Counted from the first letter of the stretch, positions 55,022 to 64,000 are shown. The stretch: 64,000 bases of DNA from Flavobacterium bernardetii (GCF_011305415.1 NZ_JAANOQ010000005.1:62001-126000), one strand, 5' to 3'. A program made the numbers and translations. The notes: generated from the letters alone by a model not told the origin.

Positions 55022-55492
55022 ATGGCGAATCTTAAACTTACATTAGACGATTTTGAATCAAATGATTTTGAGTTACTTGCGATTCACACGAATTTAAAAG
55101 ATTTTAAATTAAGCTTTTTAATCAATTTAAAATTGAACGTTTTATTAGCCAAAAACGATAACGAAATTACCATTAAATCGAATGACGGAACTGGAAAATT
55201 TTCAAGGTTTAGTTATGACGATTTGAAACAAGATATCACTTGGGAACTGATAAAAAATCAAACCAATTTTAATTCGAACAAACAAAATGTAGGTTTTTTT
55301 GAAGAAGATAGCATCACTATGAATTTGATTCCCGAATTAAAAACCGCCGATTATTTATTAAAAATAGATAACGTAGAGCCCAATTTCAAAAGTGAAGAAA
55401 TTATACAAAACATAAGTACCATACCAAATGTCTCTACGATTTATAAAGTAGATACAGATAATTTAAAATCGATAAACAATTTAATTTTTTAA
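55022..55492 (+). CDS. IPExxxVDY family protein
   Basis: A 156-residue protein of a Bacteroidota-restricted family typically found between rnc and pyk, exactly as here. The family motif appears as IPELKTADY (about 105-113), with Ala replacing Val. The N-terminal half has the alternating hydrophobic pattern FELLAIHTNLKDFKLSFLIN. No signal peptide or membrane segment is seen. Its role is unknown. The pyk ATG follows 2 bp after its stop codon, so the two genes are probably co-expressed. Confidence 0.88.
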   Translation: MANLKLTLDDFESNDFELLAIHTNLKDFKLSFLINLKLNVLLAKNDNEITIKSNDGTGKFSRFSYDDLKQDITWELIKNQTNFNSNKQNVGFFEEDSITMNLIPELKTADYLLKIDNVEPNFKSEEIIQNISTIPNVSTIYKVDTDNLKSINNLIF

Positions 55493-55494
55493 AA

Positions 55495-56925
55495 ATGCTT
55501 ACAAATAAAAAAACAAAAATTGTTGCCACATTAGGGCCAGCTTGCAGTAGTAAGGAAGTAATTAAACAAATGATTGACGCTGGAGTTAATGTTTTCCGAA
55601 TTAACTTTTCACATGCAGATTACACAGATGTCAAAGAAAAAATAGACATCATTAGAGAATTAAACAAAGAGTTTGGATACACCACTTCTATTTTAGCCGA
55701 TTTACAAGGGCCGAAATTACGTGTGGGTGTGATGAAAGAAGATGTTGTAGTGAATCCAGGTGATATTATTACGTTTCAAACTTCAGAAGATGTTGCTGGA
55801 ACTGCCGAAAGAGTTTATATGAACTATAAAGAATTTCCAAAAGATGTGAATCCGGGTGAAAGAATTTTATTAGACGATGGAAAACTAATGTTCGAAGCGC
55901 TAGAAACCAATAGAATTGATGAAGTGGTTTGTAAAGTCATTCAAGGTGGACCATTAAAATCTAAAAAAGGAGTCAACTTACCTAATACAAAAGTTTCATT
56001 ACCAGCATTAACGGTAAAAGATATTAAAGATGCGATTTTCGCTTGTGAGAACAAAGTAGATTGGATGGCACTTTCATTCGTTAGAACCAAAGAAGATATT
56101 AAAGATTTACAAGATTTAATTGCAAAACATTCCGAACATAAAATTCCAATTGTAGCCAAAATTGAAAAACCAGAAGCGGTTGAAAATATTGACGAAATTG
56201 TAATTGCATGCGATGGATTAATGGTAGCTCGTGGCGATTTAGGAGTGGAAGTTCCTGCACAAGAAGTACCGTTAATTCAGAAAAAACTAATTTTGAAAGC
56301 GAAATTAGCGCGTATTCCAGTCATTGTTGCCACTCAAATGATGGAAACGATGATTATAAGTTTAACGCCAACCAGAGCGGAAGTAAATGACGTTGCCAAC
56401 TCGGTAATGGATGGTGCGGATGCCGTAATGCTTTCTGGAGAAACTTCAGTAGGAAATTATCCGGTTCAAGTGATTGAAACGATGACAAGCATTATTGAAA
56501 GTGTAGAAGATTCTCCGCTTATTAATGTGCCTCATATTGCGCCAACAAAAAAGAACAATAGATACATTACAAAATCAATTTGTTACCATGCGGCTTCAAT
56601 GGCGGATAGTATCAATGCTAAAGCCGTTACTACTTTAACAAATAGTGGTTACACCGCTTTTCAAATTTCGGCTTGGAGACCACATGCTCATATTTTAGTA
56701 TTTACATCCAACGAAAGAATTTTAACGCAACTGAATTTACTTTGGGGAGTTAGAGCGTTCTTCTACGATAAATTTACAAGTACAGATGACACCATTGATG
56801 ACATCAATAAAATCTGTAAAGAAATGAACTACGTTCAAAAAGGCGATATGGTTATTAACCTAGCTTCGATGCCAATTGCCAACAAAGGAATGGTAAACAC
56901 GTTAAGAATTTCTGATATAGAGTAA
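55495..56925 (+). CDS. pyk: Pyruvate kinase
   Basis: A 476-residue glycolytic enzyme transferring phosphate from phosphoenolpyruvate to ADP. Signatures include TKIVATLGPACSS at the N-terminus, VFRINFSHADY (about 32-42), the active-site IPIVAKIEKPEAVENIDEI (about 217-235) with its Lys, GVEVPAQEVP and MVARGDLGVE. A C-terminal regulatory domain contains ISAWRPHAHILVFT. Full length; followed by a terminator. Confidence 0.96.
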   Translation: MLTNKKTKIVATLGPACSSKEVIKQMIDAGVNVFRINFSHADYTDVKEKIDIIRELNKEFGYTTSILADLQGPKLRVGVMKEDVVVNPGDIITFQTSEDVAGTAERVYMNYKEFPKDVNPGERILLDDGKLMFEALETNRIDEVVCKVIQGGPLKSKKGVNLPNTKVSLPALTVKDIKDAIFACENKVDWMALSFVRTKEDIKDLQDLIAKHSEHKIPIVAKIEKPEAVENIDEIVIACDGLMVARGDLGVEVPAQEVPLIQKKLILKAKLARIPVIVATQMMETMIISLTPTRAEVNDVANSVMDGADAVMLSGETSVGNYPVQVIETMTSIIESVEDSPLINVPHIAPTKKNNRYITKSICYHAASMADSINAKAVTTLTNSGYTAFQISAWRPHAHILVFTSNERILTQLNLLWGVRAFFYDKFTSTDDTIDDINKICKEMNYVQKGDMVINLASMPIANKGMVNTLRISDIE

Positions 56926-56948
56926 GTTTAAAAACTATTTAAAATATA

Positions 56949-56979
56949 AAAACCAGTCTAATGTTTAGGCTGGTTTTTT
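56949..56979 (+). terminator. Terminator of pyk
   Basis: AACCAGtCT / AGgCTGGTT stem with a 7-nt loop, followed by seven T residues. Confidence 0.85.
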
Positions 56980-56991
56980 GTTTTACATCAA

Positions 56992-57078
56992 ATGGATTAA
57001 AATCCATTATTACTAAATATACCATCCCTACGGGATTTACACAATCTAAATCCGAAGGCGCGGATTTGCAATCCGTGC
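56992..57078. repeat. REP-like cluster of three palindromes
   Basis: Within 87 bp are ATGGATTAAAATCCAT (56992-57007, perfect), ATCCCTACGGGAT (57024-57036, perfect arms) and GCGCGGATT/AATCCGTGC (57058-57078, one mismatch). The GC-richer palindromes stand out from the AT-rich surroundings. The arrangement resembles dispersed REP/BIME elements that often accompany RAYT transposases in Bacteroidota; no such transposase is in the window. Confidence 0.6.
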
Positions 57079-57296
57079 TACTATTTACTCTTAAAACAAA
57101 TCTAATAAATTACTTCTAAACCCTTCTCTAAACTTTCATAATTATATTTAAAAACTCAATTAAATAAACCGTGACAGAATTTAATATTTTAAATTATCTG
57201 TCTCAGATTTGTGACAATATTTTTGGTTTGATAAAAAATGTGACAAAAACGTAACAAATAATAATTAAAATTGTAAATTGTCACAAAATAAAAGCT
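57079..57296 (+). other. Upstream region of the HTH regulator gene with repeated GTGACA motifs
   Basis: No ORF is credible. GTGACA occurs at 57171-57176, 57211-57216 and 57240-57245, and its inverse TGTCAC at 57279-57284. The second copy abuts a TATTTTTG -7 box (57218-57225). This may be an operator region for the regulator encoded directly downstream. Confidence 0.4.
57218..57225 (+). promoter_or_regulatory. -7 box for the HTH regulator gene
   Basis: TATTTTTG matches TAnnTTTG and leaves a leader of about 65 nt before the ATG at 57297. Confidence 0.5.
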
Positions 57297-57824
57297 ATGA
57301 AAAAAAGAGAGAACATAAGAGATACGTTTGGAATTTCACAAGAAAATTTGGCGAAACTGTTAAAAGTATCTCGTAGTCAATTAGCGATGTATGAAACCAG
57401 CAAAAGAGAGTTACCTACTTCTGCTGTATTACAATTAGCTGATATGTTTCGCTATCTGCAAGAAAATGCTCCCAAATCAGCCGATACTACTTCTTTATTA
57501 AAAGCGCAAGCGATACAAAAAGGAAAAGCTTTAGAAGAAATGAGAAAAGAAAACCATTTCAAACAATTGAAAGTAGAGAAAAAATTAAATGTCCTTGAAA
57601 AAAAATATAAGGCTAATTTATCTGCGTTTCAACTTACGAAGTATTTGGAAAAACAAGATACTGAAAATGGAAAATTGGAAAGTCACCTCTTAAAAACAAT
57701 AGAAAGAAAATCCTTAGCTGAATTAAACAAAAATGGTTTAGCGATGATTACAAAATGTAAAATTGAAAAAGAAGTCCTTCAAGCTGAAGAAAAGATTATT
57801 TTACAATTTATGAAAAAAGAATAA
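57297..57824 (+). CDS. Helix-turn-helix (XRE-like) transcriptional regulator
   Basis: A 175-residue protein. Residues about 8-45 (FGISQENLAKLLKVSRSQLAMYE and following) form an XRE-type HTH. The remainder is highly charged and helical (about 65-175, Lys/Glu/Leu-rich with LKVEKKLNVLEKKYKAN), likely a coiled coil for oligomerisation. No enzymatic or ligand domain is recognised. It is transcribed alone, upstream of the two-component pair, and repeated GTGACA motifs precede it. Confidence 0.8.
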   Translation: MKKRENIRDTFGISQENLAKLLKVSRSQLAMYETSKRELPTSAVLQLADMFRYLQENAPKSADTTSLLKAQAIQKGKALEEMRKENHFKQLKVEKKLNVLEKKYKANLSAFQLTKYLEKQDTENGKLESHLLKTIERKSLAELNKNGLAMITKCKIEKEVLQAEEKIILQFMKKE

Positions 57825-58022
57825 TAGTGTATTTCTGAATTTAGAAATTAATTGACTTTTTAATTGGCTATTTAACTGAAAAGTAGCACTTTAGAGTTCA
57901 TTATATCCCCAGTAGTATTTTTTTACAGAATTATCATAAACAACGAATGAATACAAACCAAAATTTACAATGTTTAAAAGATAATTCCATATGTTTAATG
58001 ATGAAAAAAAAACTTTTATCAC

Positions 58023-59450
58023 ATGCTTATGAATGAGAAAAAAACTAATACTACAAAATATCCAAGTGTATACTTTCTTTTTAGTGTTATCTTCTTCTCG
58101 TGCGCTTCACTAATTTATTTAAATTTTTCTACTATACGGATTTTGTCCGCTAAAAGAGCGTATGTGACTGGCGAATCCCAATATTCCAAAGCTCAAAAAG
58201 ATGCTGTATATTATCTTACAAACTATGTACATACTAATAATACTAAGTATTGGGATTTCTATTTAAGAGAAATAAAGGTAATTCAGGGCGACAAATTGGC
58301 GCTAAATACATTAAATAGTAATCCCGATGATGAATTAGTAAAAGTTGGACTTAGAGCTGGTAGAAATAAAGAAGAAGATCTTGATGATATCATATGGTTG
58401 TTTAAAAAATTTAAAAACGTGTCTTTGTTTTCCAATGCTTTTGAGATTTGGGGAAAAGCAAACGTGCTTACTGATACGTTAACCCAAGTTGGAAATGAAG
58501 TTCATAAAAAAGTTGTTTCGTCAACTTTAACGGATGCAGAGAGAAATATTTTATTACTAAAAATTGAAGTTATAAGTGAAAAATTCACCATCATTGAAAG
58601 AAATTTTACAGATGCAATAGTAAACGGTTCATCGAAAATGAAAAGTTATCTGATTTTTGCTAATGTTTTTTTTATTATGATTATCATTAGTTGTGTCGGC
58701 ATATACTTTTCTATTATGATGAAAAAATTATTGCAATCAACAAAAGAAATTGAATTAAAAAACGATAATCTTACACTCGCTAATAAAGAATTAGACAGAT
58801 TTGTTTACAGTGCTTCCCACGATTTACGTTCCCCATTAACGTCGCTAAAAGGACTCGTGCAAATTGCAAAAGAAGAGGAAGATTTAGGACAGGTTAAATA
58901 TTATTTTGAACTAATGGATCAAACCATTTCTAGGCAAGATCAGTTCATCATGGATATTATTGATTACTCTCGAAATAAGAGAGTAGATAAAACATTAGAA
59001 GCAGTAAACTTAAATCAATTGATTGATAGTATTGTTCAGCAATATGCTCATAATGATAACACAAAAAACATCAAAATAGAGAAAAATTTAGAAATTGATG
59101 AAATATATTGCGATGTTTTACGATTAAAAATAATTTTCAATAATTTGATTTCCAATGCGATTAAATACAGTGATCCTGAAAAATCAGAAAAGAAAATTGA
59201 AATAAAAGTTTTTAAAGAAAATGATGTGTTCAAAATTGAGATAGAGGATAATGGACTCGGAATTAATGAAGACATTTTACCTCGAATTTTTGAAATGTTT
59301 TTTGGCATGAATCATAATATTGGTTCAGGCTTAGGACTTTATATTACAATGGAAGCCGTTCAAGTTCTTGGCGGAACTATTACAGCAAGTTCTAAAATTA
59401 AAGAAGGAACTATTTTTACAATTACTTTACCTAATTATCATGGAAACTAA
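58023..59450 (+). CDS. Membrane sensor histidine kinase
   Basis: A 475-residue kinase: transmembrane helix at about 17-40, a periplasmic helical sensor domain at about 45-205 of unrecognised type (possibly CHASE3- or four-helix-like), and a second transmembrane helix at about 207-230. A HisKA domain carries the phospho-acceptor His266 in SASHDLRSPL, and a HATPase domain has N box NLISNAIKYS, G1 EDNGLGIN and G2 GSGLGLYIT. It probably phosphorylates the response regulator overlapping its 3' end. The true start may be ATG 58029, which overlaps the stop of a 13-codon leader frame. Confidence 0.88.
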   Translation: MLMNEKKTNTTKYPSVYFLFSVIFFSCASLIYLNFSTIRILSAKRAYVTGESQYSKAQKDAVYYLTNYVHTNNTKYWDFYLREIKVIQGDKLALNTLNSNPDDELVKVGLRAGRNKEEDLDDIIWLFKKFKNVSLFSNAFEIWGKANVLTDTLTQVGNEVHKKVVSSTLTDAERNILLLKIEVISEKFTIIERNFTDAIVNGSSKMKSYLIFANVFFIMIIISCVGIYFSIMMKKLLQSTKEIELKNDNLTLANKELDRFVYSASHDLRSPLTSLKGLVQIAKEEEDLGQVKYYFELMDQTISRQDQFIMDIIDYSRNKRVDKTLEAVNLNQLIDSIVQQYAHNDNTKNIKIEKNLEIDEIYCDVLRLKIIFNNLISNAIKYSDPEKSEKKIEIKVFKENDVFKIEIEDNGLGINEDILPRIFEMFFGMNHNIGSGLGLYITMEAVQVLGGTITASSKIKEGTIFTITLPNYHGN

Positions 59451-59835
59451 TGTAGCCTTTTTACTTATAGAAGACAATTTAATTGACCAACTCATTACCA
59501 CAAAATTGCTAAAAAACACTTTTAATGATTTTCAATTTAATGTAGTTAGTGATGGAAAGCAAGGAATGGAATGGCTTTATAAATTTAACTATACTACAAA
59601 TAATCAGTTAATCATTTTATTGGATATAAAAATGCCTCAAATGGATGGTTTTGAATTTCTTGTGCAATATGATGCGCTTCCAGATGACTTAAAAAAGAAA
59701 ACACTAATTTTTATGCTTTCCTCATCTTTAGATCCTAACGATTTAAAAAGAGCCAATGAAAATTGCTATGTAAAAAAATTGTTTAGTAAACCGTTATCTG
59801 TAATTCAGTTTCAGGAAATGGTACAATCTATTTAA
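59440..59835 (+). CDS. Single-domain response regulator
   Basis: A 131-residue stand-alone receiver domain: acidic pair Glu11/Asp12 (LLIEDN), phospho-acceptor Asp62 (LLDIKMPQMDGFEFL), the Ser/Thr switch in LSSS and the conserved Lys in SKPLS. There is no output domain, so it signals through protein contacts or phosphorelay. The start at 59440 is chosen because METNVAFLLIEDN is the natural receiver N-terminus; it overlaps the kinase gene by 11 bp, implying translational coupling. Confidence 0.9.
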   Translation: METNVAFLLIEDNLIDQLITTKLLKNTFNDFQFNVVSDGKQGMEWLYKFNYTTNNQLIILLDIKMPQMDGFEFLVQYDALPDDLKKKTLIFMLSSSLDPNDLKRANENCYVKKLFSKPLSVIQFQEMVQSI

Positions 59836-59843
59836 AAAAAAAT

Positions 59844-59874
59844 AGCGCAGATTAAGAAAATCTACGCTATCATT
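59844..59874. terminator. Shared terminator between response regulator and T9SS type B gene
   Basis: ATAGCG(C)AGATT and AATCT(A)CGCTAT form a hairpin between convergent genes, with an A9 run on one side and a T-rich stretch on the other. Confidence 0.65.
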
Positions 59875-59876
59875 AT

Positions 59877-62800
59877 TTATCTTTTCAAACTAAAATGCGA
59901 TTTGAAAATGCTTTTCTGATTGCTTTGCGATGTATATTCTATGGAGAACCAATAATCTGAAGACGGCATGTCTTTACCGTTGTATTTTCCGTCCCAACCT
60001 ATTCCTGCAGGAGAAATTTGTTTTAATAATTTTCCGTATCTATCAAAAATAGAAATAATACTATTTGGTTGTTGTGCTAAATCTGTAATGTTCCAAGTTT
60101 CGTGAATACCATCACCGTTTGGTGTGAAATAATTTGGATAATTAATGATGTAAATAGGTCCAACTCTACTCGGAGAACAATTTCCTAAAGTGTCATAAAT
60201 ATTGACAAAATATTCACCTGGTTCTAAATTGGTAAACACATTACTTGTTTGGAATGCGCCTGTTGAACCATCTGGATATTCTAATTGATAGACGTAATTT
60301 CCAAATCCATTGGTGATATTTACCGTAATAAAAGTGTTATTTGTATCAAATTCTTGACTCACAGTAAAACTTGCAACCGCTGGACTCGATGCAATTATCG
60401 TAACTGTAGTGTTTCTATAATTACAATTCGTACCTACTTCTGGTGTTAGTTTTATAAATTCAACATCGTAAACTCCTGCTTGAGTTGCCGTATAACTTAC
60501 TCCAGTCCCCATTAAAGTTCCATTCAAAAACCAATTTGCAGAAAACTCGGCAGGATTTAATCCAGTATGAACTGTATATGTATCAATTGCAATATTTGTT
60601 ATTGGATCCACGCATATAATCCCATCTTGTAAAGTCAAATCTAACAAAGGATGAACTGTAAAAGAAAAAACTTGTTCGTCTTTACAATTTACATTATTTG
60701 TAGCCGTTGCATAAACATAATAAGTAAAATCTAAAGATACCGCAGGTAGATTACCTGGCGCACCCGTATTGTTTACAATATTTAAATTGGTAATTGGTCC
60801 AACTCCATTTGGACTTGTAAAATATCCAATGTTATACCCAACAGTTGGTAAAGTTGGCAACACATAAGTTCCGCATTTTTCAGCAAGAAAAACAATCGGA
60901 GTAATTACAGGTGTTTCAGAAACAATAATATCAAAACTATCTTGTGAAATACAAGCAATTCTATCACCATTTGATGCGACTACCCAAATGGTTGTTGTAG
61001 TGTTTGGTGTATTAAATATTTGACCATTTGTAACTGGTAAACTTCCTGCTTGATCATAAAAATAACCAATTGTGAAATTTTCTGGTGTTGGTGCCACATG
61101 TGTAATTGCTGGTAAAGTATAATTTTGCGCTTCACAAACAAGAACATTTTGAAAGTCTGGTAAATTAATTCCGCTATAAGTAACTATGAAAAGTTTATTT
61201 ATTTCACATCCTGTAGTTGCATCTATATTGTATAAATAAAAGGTATTTGTAACATTAAACACATCTGATGGTTGTACCAAAGTTCCTCCACCAGTTGGTC
61301 CTCCAGGAGCAGTATAAATAGTTCCATTGACAGGTTGTGGTACTGAATAAGGCGTACAAACAAATCTGTCAATTACACCATCTGCTGGTGGAAAAGGATT
61401 CAAACTTATAGTAAAAGATTGTTCATTTGTACAGTTGTTTGCATCTGGACCATTAAAAACATAATAGGTTCCTGGATTTAAACTCAAACCGGTTAAATCA
61501 ATAATGTTACCAGCATTAAGTGCTACTTGACCTGGTACACTTGGTCCGCCTGGCAACATATAATAAGCTCCGTTTGTTAAAACTGGTAAAACAAACTCAC
61601 CACAATAAACTCCGCTTGCAATGGTATCAACTAAAGGTAAAGGATGAATAATAATGTTATAGTTTAAATTATCTGTACAGTTTGGTAATAATGTTGTATT
61701 GGCGTAATAATAAACGGTTTGTGATGAAGTAATAGTCAAATTAGTAATTGGAGTTCCTCCTCCCATTGGAGCTGTGTAATAGCCTCCGAAAGTAATTGTG
61801 GGTAAAGTATAAGTTACACAACTATTTACAGTTGTAAACAAAGAAGTATCTACGATATTAATTTGAAAACTTGTTTGAAACGAACATCCACCTGGATTTC
61901 CGTTTACATCAGTAAAAGAATTATTATTGTAAATATACATTGTTTGTGTGGTTGTAATAGTATTTCCAGCGAAATAAGGCGTTCCTGTTCCTCCCGTACC
62001 AGAAAAATAATTTCCGTTTGTTAGTGCAGGTAAAGTATAACTATTACAATAAGTTACATCAGGAAGTGTATCAATTAATGGTAATGGATGAATATTAATG
62101 TCGAACTGTTCATCTTTACAAAAAACACTATTTACTTCCGCATAATAAAAAACAGTTTGTACAATTGTTGATTGAGTTGTATTGCTAAAAATTGTCCCTT
62201 GTGGAATTAATGTTCCTGTTCCTGATGGTCCGCCTGCAGCGGTATAAAATGCCCCTATGTTATATGGTGGTGTTGGAATTGTAAATGAGCCACAATTATC
62301 TAAAATTGGTTCATATTCATCGACAAAGTAGGCATTAAATGATGATTCGTTAAAACATCCATTAGCATCAAGTCCGTTATAAATATAATATATTGCGCCT
62401 AAATCAATAGTATTGCCAGCAAATAATGGCGTACCTGTTCCATTAGGTCCTGTAAAATAATTCCCATTGATTAATACAGGTAAAACATAACTACTACATT
62501 CCACTACATCTGCTAATTCATCAACTGGCGGAAGTGGGTTTACAATGATATCTACACTTGTAACATCAAAACAAGCTGAATTAGTAGAGTCTTGCATTCT
62601 AATCCAAACTGTCGCAGTTGTTGTTCCTGTTGGAAAAGTAATTGAAGGAATTGTCGCTCCATTTCCTGCCATTGCATCAGCTTGAAAAGTATAATATAAA
62701 ACGTTATAACCTGATTGTCCGTTTAAAACCTGAGAATCTAAAGCTCCTAAAAAATAAGTTGTTCCACTTAAATCTTCACATAGTTGAACGTCATTTGGTT

Positions 62801-64000
62801 GTGTTGCATTTACTGTTGCGTTAATCAACAAATCAAATTGATAAACGGCATCACAAAACTGGTTTGTAACCGTATTAAAAATTTTAACATAAATAGTTTG
62901 TCCAGTTGCCGTTGAAAAACTTGTAGGAACTGCTATAAAACTATTTGTAACAACATCTGCCATAGATGAATAGTAAAACAAATTATAAACAGTATCATCA
63001 ATACCTAATTGCGTTTCATTATTTGTTGTTAAGTTGAAAGTATAACTTGCCGCACCAGTATTACAAGTTTGTAAATTTATCGGATTTGTAACAGGTAAGC
63101 TGTTAAAAACTACTGTATCAGTTAATAAACAAGTTCCTTTTGTAATTTCAACTGTATAAGTACCTGGCGTATTTACTGTAAAAGTTGGCGTGCTTGCTCC
63201 AACTGGATTACCATCTTGAAACCATTGATACGTATAAGTATTATCTAATTGTGTGTCTAAAATAGCTGTGTTTCCTGTACAAATTATTTGATCTGGTCCT
63301 AAATCTAAAGAAGTTGTAAAACTTCCTCCAGAAATAAAAACAGAAGAATCATAACTTGAATCATTATAATCTCCAATTACCAATCTAATTTTATAAGGAA
63401 CATTTGGTACAACAGCTGATGATGCATTCATTACAACCGTATGACCACGCATATTTAAAGTTGAAGCTCCAGGATTATTAACATTATACACATCAAAATA
63501 AAGCGGGTTTGAAGACAGACAACTTTGTCCTGGAAAATTATATATAGAATTTCTAATATCTTTTACTGTCACTGGAGTACTTGTTCCGGGAATAACAGCT
63601 AAATTAGTTGGAACACCTGTACTTAAGTTCGTTAATACAAAAGCAAAAACATCACTAAAACCACATTGGTATTGACCATATTCATTGGATGCAAATAAAA
63701 AGTCAAAGCTAAAACTATTAGAAATTGGAATAAAATCAAACTCCAAAAAAGCTACATCAGTAATTGGTCCAGTTTGTCCGCTATTATTACTTAAAGTTTG
63801 TAAAAAAGCATCCGTTCCGCTTCCTGGAGCTGTAGTGCTTAAATTCAAACCCGTATAGGAACCTTGTGTGTTTACTGCTAAACCATTTCTAATAATTATT
63901 CCTTCGTTTATTGGAAAACTAGAACCGTTTTGATTAAAATAACCAACTGATTGATTGGAAGAAATGGAAATGTTTGAAACCGCAACACAAGAATTTTGCA
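59877..64000 (-). CDS. T9SS type B surface protein with choice-of-anchor L domain and repeated modules (partial, N-terminus beyond right edge)
   Basis: The frame is open to the window edge, giving about 1373 residues without the N-terminus. It contains a choice-of-anchor L domain (GSSFPINEGIIIRNG to SSVFISGGSF, first ~240 visible residues) and an Ig/PKD-like segment. About nine or ten repeated modules follow, built on C..Y.LP.L.NG.YF.G.GGTGTP..AGN..T....YIY or YYYA. A gliding-motility-associated (type B) C-terminal domain is at the end (YFTPNGDGIHETWNI, ISIFDRYGKLLKQISP, GWDGKYNGKDMPSSDYWF). Such proteins are secreted by the T9SS and stay on the surface or in the matrix, as in gliding adhesins. 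No catalytic motif is seen. Confidence 0.9.
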   Translation of the reverse strand, partial: QNSCVAVSNISISSNQSVGYFNQNGSSFPINEGIIIRNGLAVNTQGSYTGLNLSTTAPGSGTDAFLQTLSNNSGQTGPITDVAFLEFDFIPISNSFSFDFLFASNEYGQYQCGFSDVFAFVLTNLSTGVPTNLAVIPGTSTPVTVKDIRNSIYNFPGQSCLSSNPLYFDVYNVNNPGASTLNMRGHTVVMNASSAVVPNVPYKIRLVIGDYNDSSYDSSVFISGGSFTTSLDLGPDQIICTGNTAILDTQLDNTYTYQWFQDGNPVGASTPTFTVNTPGTYTVEITKGTCLLTDTVVFNSLPVTNPINLQTCNTGAASYTFNLTTNNETQLGIDDTVYNLFYYSSMADVVTNSFIAVPTSFSTATGQTIYVKIFNTVTNQFCDAVYQFDLLINATVNATQPNDVQLCEDLSGTTYFLGALDSQVLNGQSGYNVLYYTFQADAMAGNGATIPSITFPTGTTTATVWIRMQDSTNSACFDVTSVDIIVNPLPPVDELADVVECSSYVLPVLINGNYFTGPNGTGTPLFAGNTIDLGAIYYIYNGLDANGCFNESSFNAYFVDEYEPILDNCGSFTIPTPPYNIGAFYTAAGGPSGTGTLIPQGTIFSNTTQSTIVQTVFYYAEVNSVFCKDEQFDINIHPLPLIDTLPDVTYCNSYTLPALTNGNYFSGTGGTGTPYFAGNTITTTQTMYIYNNNSFTDVNGNPGGCSFQTSFQINIVDTSLFTTVNSCVTYTLPTITFGGYYTAPMGGGTPITNLTITSSQTVYYYANTTLLPNCTDNLNYNIIIHPLPLVDTIASGVYCGEFVLPVLTNGAYYMLPGGPSVPGQVALNAGNIIDLTGLSLNPGTYYVFNGPDANNCTNEQSFTISLNPFPPADGVIDRFVCTPYSVPQPVNGTIYTAPGGPTGGGTLVQPSDVFNVTNTFYLYNIDATTGCEINKLFIVTYSGINLPDFQNVLVCEAQNYTLPAITHVAPTPENFTIGYFYDQAGSLPVTNGQIFNTPNTTTTIWVVASNGDRIACISQDSFDIIVSETPVITPIVFLAEKCGTYVLPTLPTVGYNIGYFTSPNGVGPITNLNIVNNTGAPGNLPAVSLDFTYYVYATATNNVNCKDEQVFSFTVHPLLDLTLQDGIICVDPITNIAIDTYTVHTGLNPAEFSANWFLNGTLMGTGVSYTATQAGVYDVEFIKLTPEVGTNCNYRNTTVTIIASSPAVASFTVSQEFDTNNTFITVNITNGFGNYVYQLEYPDGSTGAFQTSNVFTNLEPGEYFVNIYDTLGNCSPSRVGPIYIINYPNYFTPNGDGIHETWNITDLAQQPNSIISIFDRYGKLLKQISPAGIGWDGKYNGKDMPSSDYWFSIEYTSQSNQKSIFKSHFSLKR

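Noticed and set aside
63846..63848. TTG at 63848 as the start of the right-edge T9SS protein
   Set aside because: The frame stays open to the window edge and the upstream residues belong to the choice-of-anchor L domain, so the real start is outside.

Overview
The window reads as chromosome of a low-GC member of the Flavobacteriaceae, most likely Flavobacterium or a close relative. The evidence is AT-rich coding sequence, secreted proteins with type IX secretion (T9SS) C-terminal sorting domains, an IPExxxVDY-family protein, an OmpA protein with thrombospondin-type calcium repeats, absence of Shine-Dalgarno sequences, and many promoters matching the Bacteroidota -7 box TAnnTTTG. No rRNA, tRNA, CRISPR array or transposase gene was seen. 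Two genes are cut by the edges: an AbiH-family abortive-infection protein on the left and a giant T9SS type B surface protein on the right.

Layout. 1-1436: truncated abiH-like gene, then a tenfold 7-bp tandem repeat leading into an alpha/beta hydrolase with a TTG start. 1609-10354 (minus): an AddB-like nuclease, an OmpA protein, kbl and an AddA-like helicase-nuclease. 10457-17363 (plus): Mn-type superoxide dismutase, a DUF5686 outer-membrane protein, an MMPL/RND-type exporter and tyrS. 17599-22227: a 1542-residue secreted FG-GAP/ASPIC-UnbV protein. 22299-32531 (minus): two YeeE/YedE sulfur-transport proteins, a TauE/SafE exporter, a DUF2892 protein, a complete tripartite RND efflux pump, a phytanoyl-CoA dioxygenase-like protein, an unknown exported protein and a Crp/Fnr regulator. 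32788-35681: amidophosphoribosyltransferase and a PfkB kinase. 35818-48846: three consecutive large T9SS proteins (two metalloproteases and a GEVED/TIG/lamin-tail protein) with related C-terminal cassettes. 49033-56925: housekeeping genes recX, thiL, rnhA, purN, acpP, fabF, rnc, an IPExxxVDY protein and pyk. 57297-59835: an HTH regulator and a histidine kinase/response regulator pair. 59877-64000: the truncated T9SS type B protein.

The most interesting reading is a small regulon at 22.3-32.5 kb. The TauE-YeeE-YeeE operon and the TolC-adaptor-RND-DUF2892 operon each carry a Crp/Fnr-like palindrome (TAACAnnTGTTA) centred 33 bp upstream of the centre of a TAnnTTTG box. This is the spacing of a class II activator site, and neither promoter has a -33 element. 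A Crp/Fnr regulator is encoded next door, and it has three cysteines where CRP binds cAMP. Together this suggests a redox- or sulfur-responsive switch controlling sulfur-compound import/export and an RND pump. Other points to check are a possible attenuator before fabF, a C-rich element just before the start codons of the three T9SS genes, duplicated 3' halves of the two metalloprotease genes, a REP-like palindrome cluster and a family of near-identical terminators.
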